Assembly (NCBI GenBank): GCA_900753315.1
Contig: CAADYP010000010.1
Coordinates: 1 to 64,000 of the forward strand
Direction of reading: 5' to 3'
Length of the DNA stretch: 64,000 nucleotides
Source of the DNA: Clostridia bacterium
Lineage (GTDB): Bacteria; Bacillota; Clostridia; Christensenellales; UBA1242
A model generated the notes under the pieces. The model had not been told where the DNA came from, searched no databases, and worked only from the letters and a program-made list of their open reading frames with translations. Made by a program: the position numbers and the translations under genes. Shown here piece by piece: positions 36,383 through 45,800 of this stretch. Each line of letters opens with the position of its first letter. Positions within the stretch are counted from its first letter, which is position 1.

Positions 36383-36477
36383 AGCGACTCTCCTTTTATC
36401 TTACACTAAAAGATTAACATATTGCAAACAAATTTTCAAGATTAATTTCTAAAAAAGATGTTTTTTGTCTAAAACTC

Positions 36478-37773
36478 TCAAATAGACTCTTTCAGACACT
36501 TTCTTATAATCTTAAATGTTTTTTCTTCTTCGATTTTTTCTTTCTTATCAGAGAAGAATCTTCTTTCATAAAGCATCAACGCCAAAATGATGAGTGTAAA
36601 CATTGACGACATAATACACAAGAACACCTTAAACCCAACCAATGATTGATCAAGGTTAAACAAGAACATCAAGATAAATGTAAAAACTCTAGAAACCCCC
36701 AAAGTCATGTTGCAAATTGCATGGTGTTCAACAATGTATTCGTATAATCCTTCTTCTTTGAGAATTGAAAACCTTTGAGATTCGTAAAGATATTGATATA
36801 TAATCTTTGTCGTCACCACTCCCAAATTGTAAACATAAATTGTCGTTATGCTTGGAAAGAAGACAAACAAAATAGTGGATAAAAGTGGAATAAATGCGAT
36901 TATACAAAGGACAAGTTCTCTTTTCCCTAATTGTGTAAATTTTCTAAATGCCACAAGACCAAAAATGGAAATTACTGCACATATGCTTATAATCATTCCC
37001 AATTTAAAACTAGAACCAAGTTCTATCATAATGCAAATGTTGACAAGTGTCGGCACAATTGTTGTCAACCCATAAATAATTCCCAGAATATAAATACTTT
37101 TTATTTTTGCCTTCGCTTCTGGTTTGTTGTTTAGAGCAGAAAAATACTCTTTCATAGTAAATTTGCTGTTTTCTGGTCTTTTGCTTCTTACACAAAATGA
37201 AAGTCCAATTTGAATAACACAAACAACAAAAATGTAAATTGACACCTGTGCATATGTTGACACTTCAATCAGTGCTCCCAAGACGATAGGCACAAAAATA
37301 TCCATTGCTTTGCCAAGTGCTTGATCAAGCAGAACAAAGGTTCTCATACTGCTTCTGCTGACCATTTCGTGTTTCATCGTGTCGTAAGCAGAATAATAAA
37401 TTGCCTGTGACACACCATTCAAGATACCTGCAAGTGGAATGAGTTGTGCCAAATCTCTCCCAAAAAAGATTGCAAAGACAACAAGCCCTGCTCTTGCAAT
37501 AATTCCACAACGATATATAACCGCCCTGTTTGTCTTTTCAAGCAAATAACCAAGCAAATAATACACAATGCAAAGTGATGCATAAGTCACAATCAAATAG
37601 AGTGCAACATTATAGACATATTTGTGAATGTCACTTGAAAGGCTGTAAATATAAGCAACCAAAAAAGTAGACAGAAACAAATCAATTACTGCCGAAATCT
37701 TGTGACATGCCATCAAACAATTACTTGAAAGTTTGTCTTTTTTGCTTGTTTTTATATCATAAGAAAATCCCAT
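36478..37773 (-). CDS. MFS-type transporter
   Basis: A 431-residue polytopic protein with about 12 membrane helices in two halves, joined by a charged loop around residue 195-225 (CVRSKRPENSKFTMKEYF). The tail is charged and cytosolic. The general layout and the short basic loop between helices 2 and 3 (EKTNRAVIYR) fit the major facilitator superfamily. The substrate cannot be deduced. ATG at 37773 with AGAGG upstream. It lies between thrS and the Sec cluster on the same strand. Confidence 0.75.
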   Translation of the reverse strand: MGFSYDIKTSKKDKLSSNCLMACHKISAVIDLFLSTFLVAYIYSLSSDIHKYVYNVALYLIVTYASLCIVYYLLGYLLEKTNRAVIYRCGIIARAGLVVFAIFFGRDLAQLIPLAGILNGVSQAIYYSAYDTMKHEMVSRSSMRTFVLLDQALGKAMDIFVPIVLGALIEVSTYAQVSIYIFVVCVIQIGLSFCVRSKRPENSKFTMKEYFSALNNKPEAKAKIKSIYILGIIYGLTTIVPTLVNICIMIELGSSFKLGMIISICAVISIFGLVAFRKFTQLGKRELVLCIIAFIPLLSTILFVFFPSITTIYVYNLGVVTTKIIYQYLYESQRFSILKEEGLYEYIVEHHAICNMTLGVSRVFTFILMFLFNLDQSLVGFKVFLCIMSSMFTLIILALMLYERRFFSDKKEKIEEEKTFKIIRKCLKESI

Positions 37774-37858
37774 ATTTGACCTCTTTTGTTTTTATCCACT
37801 TTTTTGATTGGTTTTAATTTCAATAAATGCAAATTTTTATCAAAATCTTCTGTCAAAA

Positions 37859-39598
37859 TTAGATTTTCTTTGTTTTTACTTCTTCTTTAAGTCTGTTTTC
37901 AAAGTCGTCAAGATTAAGCCCACTTTTGTTTTCAAATCCACGACCACGAATTGAAATTGTTCCGTTCTTTTCTTCTTCGTCACCAACAATAACAAGATAA
38001 GGTATCTTCATGTTTGATGCTTCACGAATTTTATATCCTATTTTTTCGTTTCTCAAATCTTCTTCAACTCTAAACCCTGCTTTAAACAATTGTTCTTTAA
38101 CTTTGTGAGCATAATCATTGTTTCTTTCTGTTAAAGACAAAACCCTAATTTGTTCTGGAGCAAGCCAAAGTGGGAATGCTCCTGCAAAGTTTTCAATCAA
38201 AAGTCCCATAAAGCGGTCAAGTGATCCATAAATAACTCTGTGAATCATAATTGGTCTGTGTTTTTCACCATCTTCACCAACATATTCAAGGTCAAATCTT
38301 TGTGGAAGTTGGAAGTCAAGTTGAATAGTTCCACATTGCCAAGTTCTGCCCAATGTGTCCGTAAGATGAAAATCGATTTTTGGCCCATAAAAAGCGCCAT
38401 CTCCTTCGTTGATGACATAGTCTCTTCCCAATTCGTCAAGAGCGTTTTTAAGTCCGTTTGTTGCCATTTCCCAATCTTCATCACTGCCCATACTATTTTC
38501 TGGACGAGTTGACAATTCGATATGATAATCAAAGTTGAAAATCTTGTAAACTCTGTCAATCAAAGCCACAACACCTTTGATTTCGTCTTTGATTTGTTCT
38601 GGCGTCATAAAGATGTGTGCGTCATCTTGTGTGAATGAACGAACACGCAAAAGTCCGCCAAGTTCACCTGACTTTTCGTATCTATGAACAAGTCCCAATT
38701 CGCCAAGTCTAAGTGGCAAATCTCTATATGAATGTGGTTCGTTTTTATAAACAAGCACGCCACCTGGACAGTTCATTGGCTTGATAGCATAAATATCTTC
38801 ATCAATTTGAGAAAGATACATATTGTTTTTGTAGTGATCCCAGTGTCCTGATGTTTCCCAAAGATGTCTGTTGAGCATAATTGGTGTCATAATTTCTTTA
38901 TAGCCAGCTTCTCTGTGAATCTCTCTCCAAAAATCAATCAAACAGTTTCTTACAATCATTCCGTTTGGAAGATAGAATGGAAAACCAGGTCCTTCTGGAG
39001 AAATCATAAACAATTTGAGTTCTTTTCCAAGTTTTCTGTTATCACGCTTCTTTGCTTCTTCAATCATTGCAATGTGATCAGCCAAATCTTTCTTTGTCTT
39101 GTATGCATAGCAATAAATTCTTTGGAGCATCTTGTTCTTTTCGTCTCCACGCCAGTAAGCGCCATTCACGCTGTGAATCTTAAATCCCATGTTTTGCAAA
39201 TTTCTTGAACTTTCAACATGAGGTCCACGGCACAAATCAAAGAAATCATCTCCTGTATAATAGATAGAAACTTCTTCACCTGCTGGAAGTTCTTCAATGA
39301 TTTCAGTTTTGAAAGTGTTGTCCTTGAAAAGTCTCAAGGCTTCTTCCTTTGAAACAACCTTTTTCGTGAAAGATTCACCTTTGTTGATGATTTCTTTCAT
39401 CTTCTTCTCGATCTTGTCATATTCGTCAGCAGTGATTGAATGAGCAAGGTCAATATCATAATAGAAGCCATCATCAATTGCAGGTCCAATTGTGAGTTTG
39501 GTTTCTGGGTAAAGGCTCATAATTGCCTTTGCCAAAATATGAGCCATAGAATGTCTTGCTTTGTGCAATTCTTCGTCATGTTCTTTTTTGATTTCCAT
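37859..39598 (-). CDS. thrS: Threonyl-tRNA synthetase lacking the TGS domain
   Basis: A 579-residue class II synthetase charging tRNA-Thr. It starts directly with the editing (N2/SAD) domain: HKARHSMAHILAKAI, and DLCRGPHV later. Catalytic core motifs are present: FPFYLPNGM, HYKNNMYLSQ, AIKPMNCPGG (Zn-binding Cys), and RYEKSGELGGLLRVRSFTQDDAH. The C-terminal anticodon-binding domain runs from about 475. Usual bacterial ThrS has about 635-645 residues with an N-terminal TGS domain, which is absent. The ATG at 39598 has AAGGAG, so the start is not in doubt. Controlled by the T-box just upstream. Confidence 0.95.
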   Translation of the reverse strand: MEIKKEHDEELHKARHSMAHILAKAIMSLYPETKLTIGPAIDDGFYYDIDLAHSITADEYDKIEKKMKEIINKGESFTKKVVSKEEALRLFKDNTFKTEIIEELPAGEEVSIYYTGDDFFDLCRGPHVESSRNLQNMGFKIHSVNGAYWRGDEKNKMLQRIYCYAYKTKKDLADHIAMIEEAKKRDNRKLGKELKLFMISPEGPGFPFYLPNGMIVRNCLIDFWREIHREAGYKEIMTPIMLNRHLWETSGHWDHYKNNMYLSQIDEDIYAIKPMNCPGGVLVYKNEPHSYRDLPLRLGELGLVHRYEKSGELGGLLRVRSFTQDDAHIFMTPEQIKDEIKGVVALIDRVYKIFNFDYHIELSTRPENSMGSDEDWEMATNGLKNALDELGRDYVINEGDGAFYGPKIDFHLTDTLGRTWQCGTIQLDFQLPQRFDLEYVGEDGEKHRPIMIHRVIYGSLDRFMGLLIENFAGAFPLWLAPEQIRVLSLTERNNDYAHKVKEQLFKAGFRVEEDLRNEKIGYKIREASNMKIPYLVIVGDEEEKNGTISIRGRGFENKSGLNLDDFENRLKEEVKTKKI

Positions 39599-39601
39599 AA
39601 T

Positions 39602-39845
39602 TTTTTCTCCTTTTTGGGCAATAAAAAACGCCCTTAAAAACTTTTAAGGACGATTTGAATACCGCGGTTCCACCTTAATTGCGTAAAAACTTTTTTCACG
39701 CCTCTCTTTTGTCGCATCTTGTTTGCAAAAATGCTCTTTCGCAAAAGTGGTTTCACTTGTCTTTTGTGTTAAAGTTTTTCACCAGCCAACTTTTCTCTGT
39801 GCACACCAAAAGATGCTACTTGTCTTTCACTAGATACTTGCCATT
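39602..39845 (-). promoter_or_regulatory. T-box riboswitch (tRNA-Thr sensing) of thrS
   Basis: Minus-strand leader with the T-box sequence AAGGTGGAACCGCGGT (39661-39676). It has the Stem I landmarks GACAAGTAG and CAGAGA, and a TGGTGAA element. The terminator hairpin (arms 39629-39639 and 39642-39652) is followed by six T. A candidate specifier is ACC (39749-39751) or the adjacent ACT, both Thr codons, matching the downstream thrS. Uncharged tRNA-Thr should stabilise the antiterminator and allow thrS transcription. Confidence 0.92.
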
Positions 39846-39874
39846 ATTTTAACTCTATATTTTTTTGTTGTCAA
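39846..39874 (-). promoter_or_regulatory. Promoter of the thrS T-box leader
   Basis: Minus strand TTGACA (39869-39874), 17-nt spacer, TAAAAT (39846-39851). It directly precedes the T-box Stem I. Confidence 0.85.
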
Positions 39875-39897
39875 GAAAAAACGCAAAAATTTTTCTT

Positions 39898-40674
39898 CTA
39901 TTTCAATATAGAGAATTTATCCAGCTTTTCCAAGTTTTTATTGTAACAAACATTCAATCTTTCTTCAAAGATTTTTGACAGAAAACCAGCCGTGTTGTCA
40001 TCACTTGTGCAAAAGAGATTTATCTTTTTGGGGCAAAGTTCTATCAACGATGAAACTAGTCCTTCCTGTGACAAATTTTCATATGCACAATCTTCTGCCG
40101 AATTTTGTGGAGTGATGAAATATCCGTCTTCTTTTTCAAAGACATCAATCTCATCTTCACAAACTTCCAAATTGTCAATCAAAAATTTGAGTAGGTCAAA
40201 AAACGCTTCATTGCTGACAAGATAGTCACTGTTTTCATTTGCAAGATTTATAAGTTCTGTCCACTTTTCTCGCAAAGATTTAAGTCCAAAAAAATAAAAC
40301 GAATCCAAGTGCAAATTTCTGTCCAAGTTCAAGTTTTTGCTGATAAGATAAAAATCCGTCTCCTTGTCAAAATTTATAAGTGCCTTTTTGAACGCCATCA
40401 AACTCATCTTTTCATGTAAAGGAAGTCTCAAATTTTGAGATAAAAAATTCTCCTTATAAAAATTGCAAATTGCTTTGATGATACATCTTTCAATGACCAT
40501 TTCCGCCCTTTTTTGTTCGTTTTCTGGACAACCAAAAACAATAAAGATGTTTTCAAATTCTTCATAACAAGTCACCACTGCACCAAAGTCAGCGGTTTGA
40601 GTTTTCAAAGTTTGGTAGACAAATTTTGCAATTTCAATGTTTTTCGAACCAACAGAAATAGAAAGTTCCCACAT
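39898..40674 (-). CDS. YtxC-like protein
   Basis: A 258-residue soluble protein, probably of the YtxC family, named as putative sporulation protein. Features: an N-terminal alpha/beta part, then a central region with LHEKMSLMAFKKALIN, and 'FGLKSLREKWTELINLANEN', where YtxC proteins have a conserved Arg/Lys-rich helix. Synteny also supports it: ytxC lies just upstream of thrS in Bacillus subtilis. ATG at 40674 with AAGGAGAA. Function of the family is not established. Confidence 0.6.
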   Translation of the reverse strand: MWELSISVGSKNIEIAKFVYQTLKTQTADFGAVVTCYEEFENIFIVFGCPENEQKRAEMVIERCIIKAICNFYKENFLSQNLRLPLHEKMSLMAFKKALINFDKETDFYLISKNLNLDRNLHLDSFYFFGLKSLREKWTELINLANENSDYLVSNEAFFDLLKFLIDNLEVCEDEIDVFEKEDGYFITPQNSAEDCAYENLSQEGLVSSLIELCPKKINLFCTSDDNTAGFLSKIFEERLNVCYNKNLEKLDKFSILK

Positions 40675-40892
40675 AAATTCTCCTTATAAAACAATCACTC
40701 TATCTCTTTTGTAAAATCAGTTTCTATTAGAATGCATCACTTGTTTGTTTTTATTACAACGAAAAATGCCAATGCAAAACTGTCTATCAAACACAAAAAA
40801 CACTTCTCAAACTTTTCCACATACACTATTGTATGCGTCAGGTTTGAAAAAACTCAAAATTTTATTTTTATTTTGCAAATATTCTTTTTCGT

Positions 40893-40921
40893 TTGACTTT
40901 TAATAAGATTTTTAAGATAAT
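40893..40921 (+). promoter_or_regulatory. Promoter of the lipoprotein gene at 40950
   Basis: TTGACT (40893-40898), 17-nt spacer, GATAAT (40916-40921). The remaining 218 nt between this promoter and the ytxC-like gene hold an imperfect inverted repeat around 40810-40855 and nothing else recognised. Confidence 0.7.
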
Positions 40922-40949
40922 TAAACCATAAAAGGAATATTATAAAGAT

Positions 40950-41747
40950 ATGAAGAAAAAGTTTTCTGTTTTGCTTCTTGCAATAGTCGTTTTGCCTTTG
41001 CTTGCCCTGTTTGGTTGCAATGAAGTTTCATCTTATCCTGTTTATGTTTTTTCAAGTTATCTTGACTGTGGGTCTGTTGCTGGTGCTGGCACTTACAAAG
41101 AAGGAGAAACAGTCACTCTCCTTGCCAATGCAAAAGATGGAAGCAATTTTATTTGTTGGGTTTTTCAAAATTCTACCGAACTTTCAAATGGCGAAATTTT
41201 CAACATAACCAACGAAACAGACACCGCTCAAAAAATCAAAAAAAGCACACTTTCATTTGTTATGACAAGTGATCGTAAAGGGAAATATACAGCAATTTTC
41301 TCTGACACAAAAATGATGTATGCAAAATTGGATTCAATGTATTTGACAACTGATTTGACAGCAGAGCCAAAAGAAGATGACGCAACAAAAGAAGCAATAT
41401 TGTCAGAAAGTTTGCACATATCACAAGGCATGACAAATTCAAATTTGGTTACAGTTTTTGAAAATAGTGAAGTGGATTTCAAAGATTCAACACTCATCTC
41501 TTTTAAAGATATAAATCAAGTTTTGAAACTCTCAACTGATGTCGAACAACTTTTGAAAGTGGAACTTGGAACAAAAACTCTTCGTGCAAGTTTGACATTT
41601 CAAACAAACAAAGATTGGGTAGAAAATAGCAATTACAGTTACAAAGTTTCTTATGAAAATGGCACATACAAAATTGTATTTAGTTTTGATTCAAGTGAAA
41701 ATCAAACATTATATTTGGTATTAAATTATCACAATTTAGCTGCCTAA
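40950..41747 (+). CDS. Lipoprotein with InlB-B-type repeat
   Basis: A 265-residue lipoprotein: KKKFSVLLLAIVVLPLLALFGC gives a lipobox LFGC with lipidated Cys at about 23. Residues about 30-105 look like one divergent InlB B-repeat/Flg_new-type module (GSVAGAGTYKEGETVTL, FICWVF, SFVMTSDRKGKYTAIF). The rest is unrecognised, beta-rich. Probably surface-exposed. The only Shine-Dalgarno-like sequence, AAAGGA, is 13-14 nt from the ATG. A TATTAT lies 6 nt before the ATG, but the upstream promoter is better. Confidence 0.8.
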   Translation: MKKKFSVLLLAIVVLPLLALFGCNEVSSYPVYVFSSYLDCGSVAGAGTYKEGETVTLLANAKDGSNFICWVFQNSTELSNGEIFNITNETDTAQKIKKSTLSFVMTSDRKGKYTAIFSDTKMMYAKLDSMYLTTDLTAEPKEDDATKEAILSESLHISQGMTNSNLVTVFENSEVDFKDSTLISFKDINQVLKLSTDVEQLLKVELGTKTLRASLTFQTNKDWVENSNYSYKVSYENGTYKIVFSFDSSENQTLYLVLNYHNLAA

Positions 41748-41763
41748 AATTTGATAAAAACAC

Positions 41764-41793
41764 AAAAAACAGCATCACGTGATGCTGTTTTTT
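41764..41793. terminator. Perfect-palindrome bidirectional terminator
   Basis: A 30-bp perfect palindrome centred between 41778 and 41779, with core CAGCATCAC/GTGATGCTG and A6/T6 flanks. It stops the lipoprotein gene (+) and can serve truA (-). Confidence 0.85.
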
Positions 41794-41903
41794 TGACATT
41801 TCCAATTTTTTATTTTATTTTGTTTTTAATATTTTTCGATAATTTAAAATTATTTTTTATGATTTTTTCAATTTTATATTTTTATTTTCAATTTAATTTC
41901 AAA

Positions 41904-42653
41904 TTATTTTTCATATTCTACTTTTTTCAAATATAGTCCACTTGCTGGCATTGTCTGTCCTGCAAGCCTTCTATCTTTTGATTCTATGATTTTTATCATA
42001 TCATTTGCCGACAATCTTTTTCTTCCAAAATCAAGAAGAGTGCCGACAACAATTCTTACCATGTTATACAAAAATCCATTTCCAGTGATTTCAAAAATAA
42101 CTATTTTTTTGTTTTGTTCAATTTTTATATCATAAATTTCTCTTTCAAAATTTGACACACTTGTATCAGCAGAACAAAACGCTTGGAAGTCATGTTTTCC
42201 TATCAATACCTTGCTTGCACTTTTCATTGTTTCTATGTCAACATCTTTGTAAGGATAAACTGCAATAAAATCACCTTCAAATGCTGAAACATCTTCTCCC
42301 AATTTGACAAGATATCTGTATGTCTTTTTCTTTGCTGAAAACCTTGCATGGAAATCATCTTTTGCATTTTCAACTTTTTTTATTCTTATGTCTTTTGGCA
42401 AAAGGCTATTTAAAACTTCTTTGCATCTGCTTGTTGGAATTGGATTTTCAATTTTGACACTCGCAACCTGCCCAAGTGCGTGCACACCACTATCCGTTCT
42501 ACCGCTTCCTTCAACAACAATATCATTTTCATTTGGACAAAGTTTTGTAAAAGCAGTTTCAAGTTCTCCTTGAACTGTTCTTTTCCCATTTTGTTTTTGC
42601 CACCCAGAAAAGTTTGCACCATTATACTCAATCGTCAATTTCAAATTTCTCAT
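41904..42653 (-). CDS. truA: tRNA pseudouridine synthase A
   Basis: A 249-residue TruA, which modifies U38-U40 in tRNA anticodon stems. Motifs: LTIEYNGANFSGWQKQ at the N-terminus, and GSGRTDSGVHALGQVAS with the catalytic Asp at about 51. AFCSAD and NGFLYNMVRIVVGTLLDFG follow further on. Length matches the family. No Shine-Dalgarno precedes the ATG at 42653; a promoter ends 6 nt before it, suggesting a leaderless transcript. Confidence 0.95.
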   Translation of the reverse strand: MRNLKLTIEYNGANFSGWQKQNGKRTVQGELETAFTKLCPNENDIVVEGSGRTDSGVHALGQVASVKIENPIPTSRCKEVLNSLLPKDIRIKKVENAKDDFHARFSAKKKTYRYLVKLGEDVSAFEGDFIAVYPYKDVDIETMKSASKVLIGKHDFQAFCSADTSVSNFEREIYDIKIEQNKKIVIFEITGNGFLYNMVRIVVGTLLDFGRKRLSANDMIKIIESKDRRLAGQTMPASGLYLKKVEYEK

Positions 42654-42659
42654 GTTTTT

Positions 42660-42688
42660 ATTTTAATAATTTTGCCTACATTATGCAA
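42660..42688 (-). promoter_or_regulatory. Leaderless-type promoter of truA
   Basis: Minus strand TTGCAT (42683-42688), 17-nt spacer, TAAAAT (42660-42665), then six bases (AAAAAC) and ATG. Confidence 0.6.
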
Positions 42689-42724
42689 ATATATTTTAAA
42701 GAAATAAAAAATAATATAAATAAT

Positions 42725-42752
42725 TTGACTTGAAAACTGAAAAAGTTATAAA
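42725..42752 (+). promoter_or_regulatory. Promoter of the PFOR gene
   Basis: TTGACT (42725-42730), 16-nt spacer, TATAAA (42747-42752). The transcript start is expected at about 42759. Confidence 0.75.
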
Positions 42753-42753
42753 C

Positions 42754-42768
42754 TTATCTTAAAGATAA
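42754..42768 (+). promoter_or_regulatory. Candidate operator palindrome at the PFOR transcription start
   Basis: TTATCTT-A-AAGATAA, a 15-bp perfect inverted repeat starting 1 nt after the -10 and covering the predicted start site. It is placed as a repressor site would be. It does not match the Rex consensus that I know. Confidence 0.45.
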
Positions 42769-42812
42769 ACTTGCTCAAAATTGGACTAAAAATTTAAAAC
42801 ATAGGAGATAAT

Positions 42813-45800
42813 ATGAAAAAAGTTGTTGACGGGAACACCGCTGCCGCCATGGTAGCATACAAATTGTCGGAAGTCATTCCAATTTACCCAATCACTCCAT
42901 CTTCACCAATGGCGGAATACTGTGATGGAGAAGTGTCAGTTGGACACAAAAACATTTTTGAAGAACTTCCTACCTTGATTGAAATGCAATCAGAAGCAGG
43001 CGTTGCTGGCACTTTGCATGGAAGTCTTTGTGCTGGTGCAATGACCACAACTTTCACATCGAGCCAAGGTCTTCTGCTGATGATTCCAAATCTCTATAAA
43101 CTTGCTGGCGAACATTTGCCTTGCGTTGTTCATGTTGCGGCAAGAAGCCTTGCAACTCACGCTCTTTCAATTTTTGGTGACCACAGTGATGTTATGGCAA
43201 CTCGTCAAACTGGTTGCATCTTGCTCTCATCTGCTTCTGTCCAACAAGCTCATGACTTTGCTCTTATTGCTCATATCTTGGCTTACAAAACCTCCCTCCC
43301 TGTAATTCATTTCTTTGATGGATTTAGGACTTCTCATGAAATTCAAAAAATTGAAGTCGTAAGTGACGATACAATCAAAGCAATGCTCCCAGCAGAAGAA
43401 ATCAAAACATTTAGAGAAAGTCGCATGACACCTGATGCTCCTTATCAAAAAGGCACAGCACAAAACCCTGATGTATTTTTCCAAAATAGAGAACTCTCAT
43501 CTCCTGCTTACAGAAAAGTTTTCAAAGTTTTGAATGACATTTTAAAACAATTTGCATCTCTCACAGGTCGCAAATATTCTGCCTATGACCTTATTGGCAT
43601 CAAAAAACCAAAAAATTTGATTGTAAGCATGGGCTCTTCTTGTGAATGTATTGAAGAAGTTTTGGAAAATGACAAAACTCTTTCAAAAGACACTGCTCTT
43701 TTAAACACACACCTTTATCGTCCATTTGATTATGAAAAATTTTCCAAAGCAATCCCTGCAAGTGTAGAAAAAATTGTTGTTTTGGACAGAACAAAAGAAT
43801 GTGGCGCAAGAGAACCACTTTATCTTGATGTAGTCACCGCTTTGAAAGACCGTCCAGAAATCAAAATTGTTGGTGGAAGATATGGTCTTGGCGGGAAAGA
43901 ATTTACACCAAGCATGGTAAAAGCAGTTATCAAAAATTTTGACAACATGAAAGATGACTTCACAGTTGGGATTGATGATGATGTTTCAAACTCATCTTTG
44001 CCACTTGAAGACTATCACACAAACACAAAAGCATTTCAAATGAAATTTTATGGGCTCGGCTCTGACGGAACTGTTTCCGCAAGCAAAAGCACAATCAAAA
44101 TTTTGGGAGACGAACTCGACAAATATGTTCAAGGCTATTTTGAATACGACAGCAAAAAGAGTGGAAGTTTGACACGCTCCCATGTCAGAGTAAGCGACAA
44201 ACCAATCAAAAGCACCTACCTCGTGCAAAAAGCGGACATTGTTTCAATCAGCAATTTCTCATTTGTTCACAAATACAACTGTCTTGAAGGTTTGAAAGAA
44301 AACGGAAAAGTTTTGATAAATTCTGTTTTCTCCGCTGACGAAGTGGACAAAGTTTTACCTGACATCTACAAAAAAGAATTGCAAGCAAAGCATGCCAGTC
44401 TTTATGTGGTAAACGCACAAAAAATCGCTGAAGAAGTCGGACTTGGAAACAAAATAAATATGATTATGCAAACCGCACTCTTCAAAGTTTCAAACATAAT
44501 TCCATTTAAAGATGCAAAAGAACAAATTGAAAAATATATCAAAAAAACTTTTGCAAAGAAAGGTCAAAAGGTTGTTGACAAAAACATAAAAGCAATGCAA
44601 CTTGCTGATGACAAAATTGAAAAAGTAGATATTTCAAAATTCACTTTCAAAGGCTTGGAACTTGAAAAGAAAAACATTTCAGACAAGTTCTACCAAAAGA
44701 TTATGCGTCCTATTGAAGAACTCCAAGGTGACAAACTTCCTGTTTCAGCATTTGACAAAGCGGGAAGAATCCCAAGCGGAACAGCAGAATTTGAAAAACG
44801 TGGCATAGCAGCCCACCTTCCTTTGTGGCTTCCAAAAAATTGTATCCAATGCGGGCAATGCGTAATCTCTTGTCCACACAATGCAATTCGTCCAGTTTTG
44901 GTAAAAGGCGAGACCCCAGAAGAACTCGAGTTTGCAGCAGCATTTGGAATGAATGGCTATTATTATCGTTTGCAAGTCAGCCCAGAAGATTGCACAGGCT
45001 GTGGAGTTTGTGCAAACAACTGTATTGCAAAAAACAAAGCACTTGAAATGAAAATGGCAAATGAAATTTTGGAACAAGAAAAGAAAAATTATGCTCTCAC
45101 CCAAACTTTGAAAACCGAAAAAGAAACACCATTCTCAACAGATATGCCAAAAGGACTTCAATTCAAAGATTGCTATTTTGGTTTTTCTGGTGCTTGTGGT
45201 GGCTGTGGCGAAACTCCTTATATCAAACTTGCAACAACCCTTTTTGGTGACAGAATGGTGATCGCAAACGCAACTGGATGCTCAAGCATATATGGTGGTT
45301 CTTTCCCATCTTGTCCATATCTCAAAGACGAAAACGGCAAAGGTCCAGCATGGGCAAATTCACTCTTTGAAGACAATGCAGAATTTGGACTTGGCATAAA
45401 ACTTGGCAGCAAATATGCAACAAAATCAAACGAGAGTGTTTGGATAATTGGTGGAGATGGCTGGGCTTATGACATTGGATATGGCGGTCTAGACCATATT
45501 TTGAACGGCAAAGCAAATGTAAATATACTTGTTCTTGACACAGAAGTTTATTCAAACACAGGCGGACAAGCATCAAAATCAACTCCACGTGGTGCGATGG
45601 TAAAATTTGCAAACTCCGGCAAGCAAACAAAGAAGAAAAACTTGGTGGCACTTGCCATTGCTTCAAAAAATTGTTATGTGGCACAAGTCAGCCTTGGTGC
45701 AAACATGAACCAATGCATAAAAGCATTCAAAGAAGCAGAGGCATTTGACGGCCCAAGTTTGATTGTAGCCTACTCACCTTGCATAAACCATGGTTTTGAT

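Noticed and set aside
40789..40860. Riboswitch or terminator in the gap before the lipoprotein gene at 40950
   Set aside because: The inverted repeat is interrupted by many mismatches and has no matching T run or known riboswitch core.
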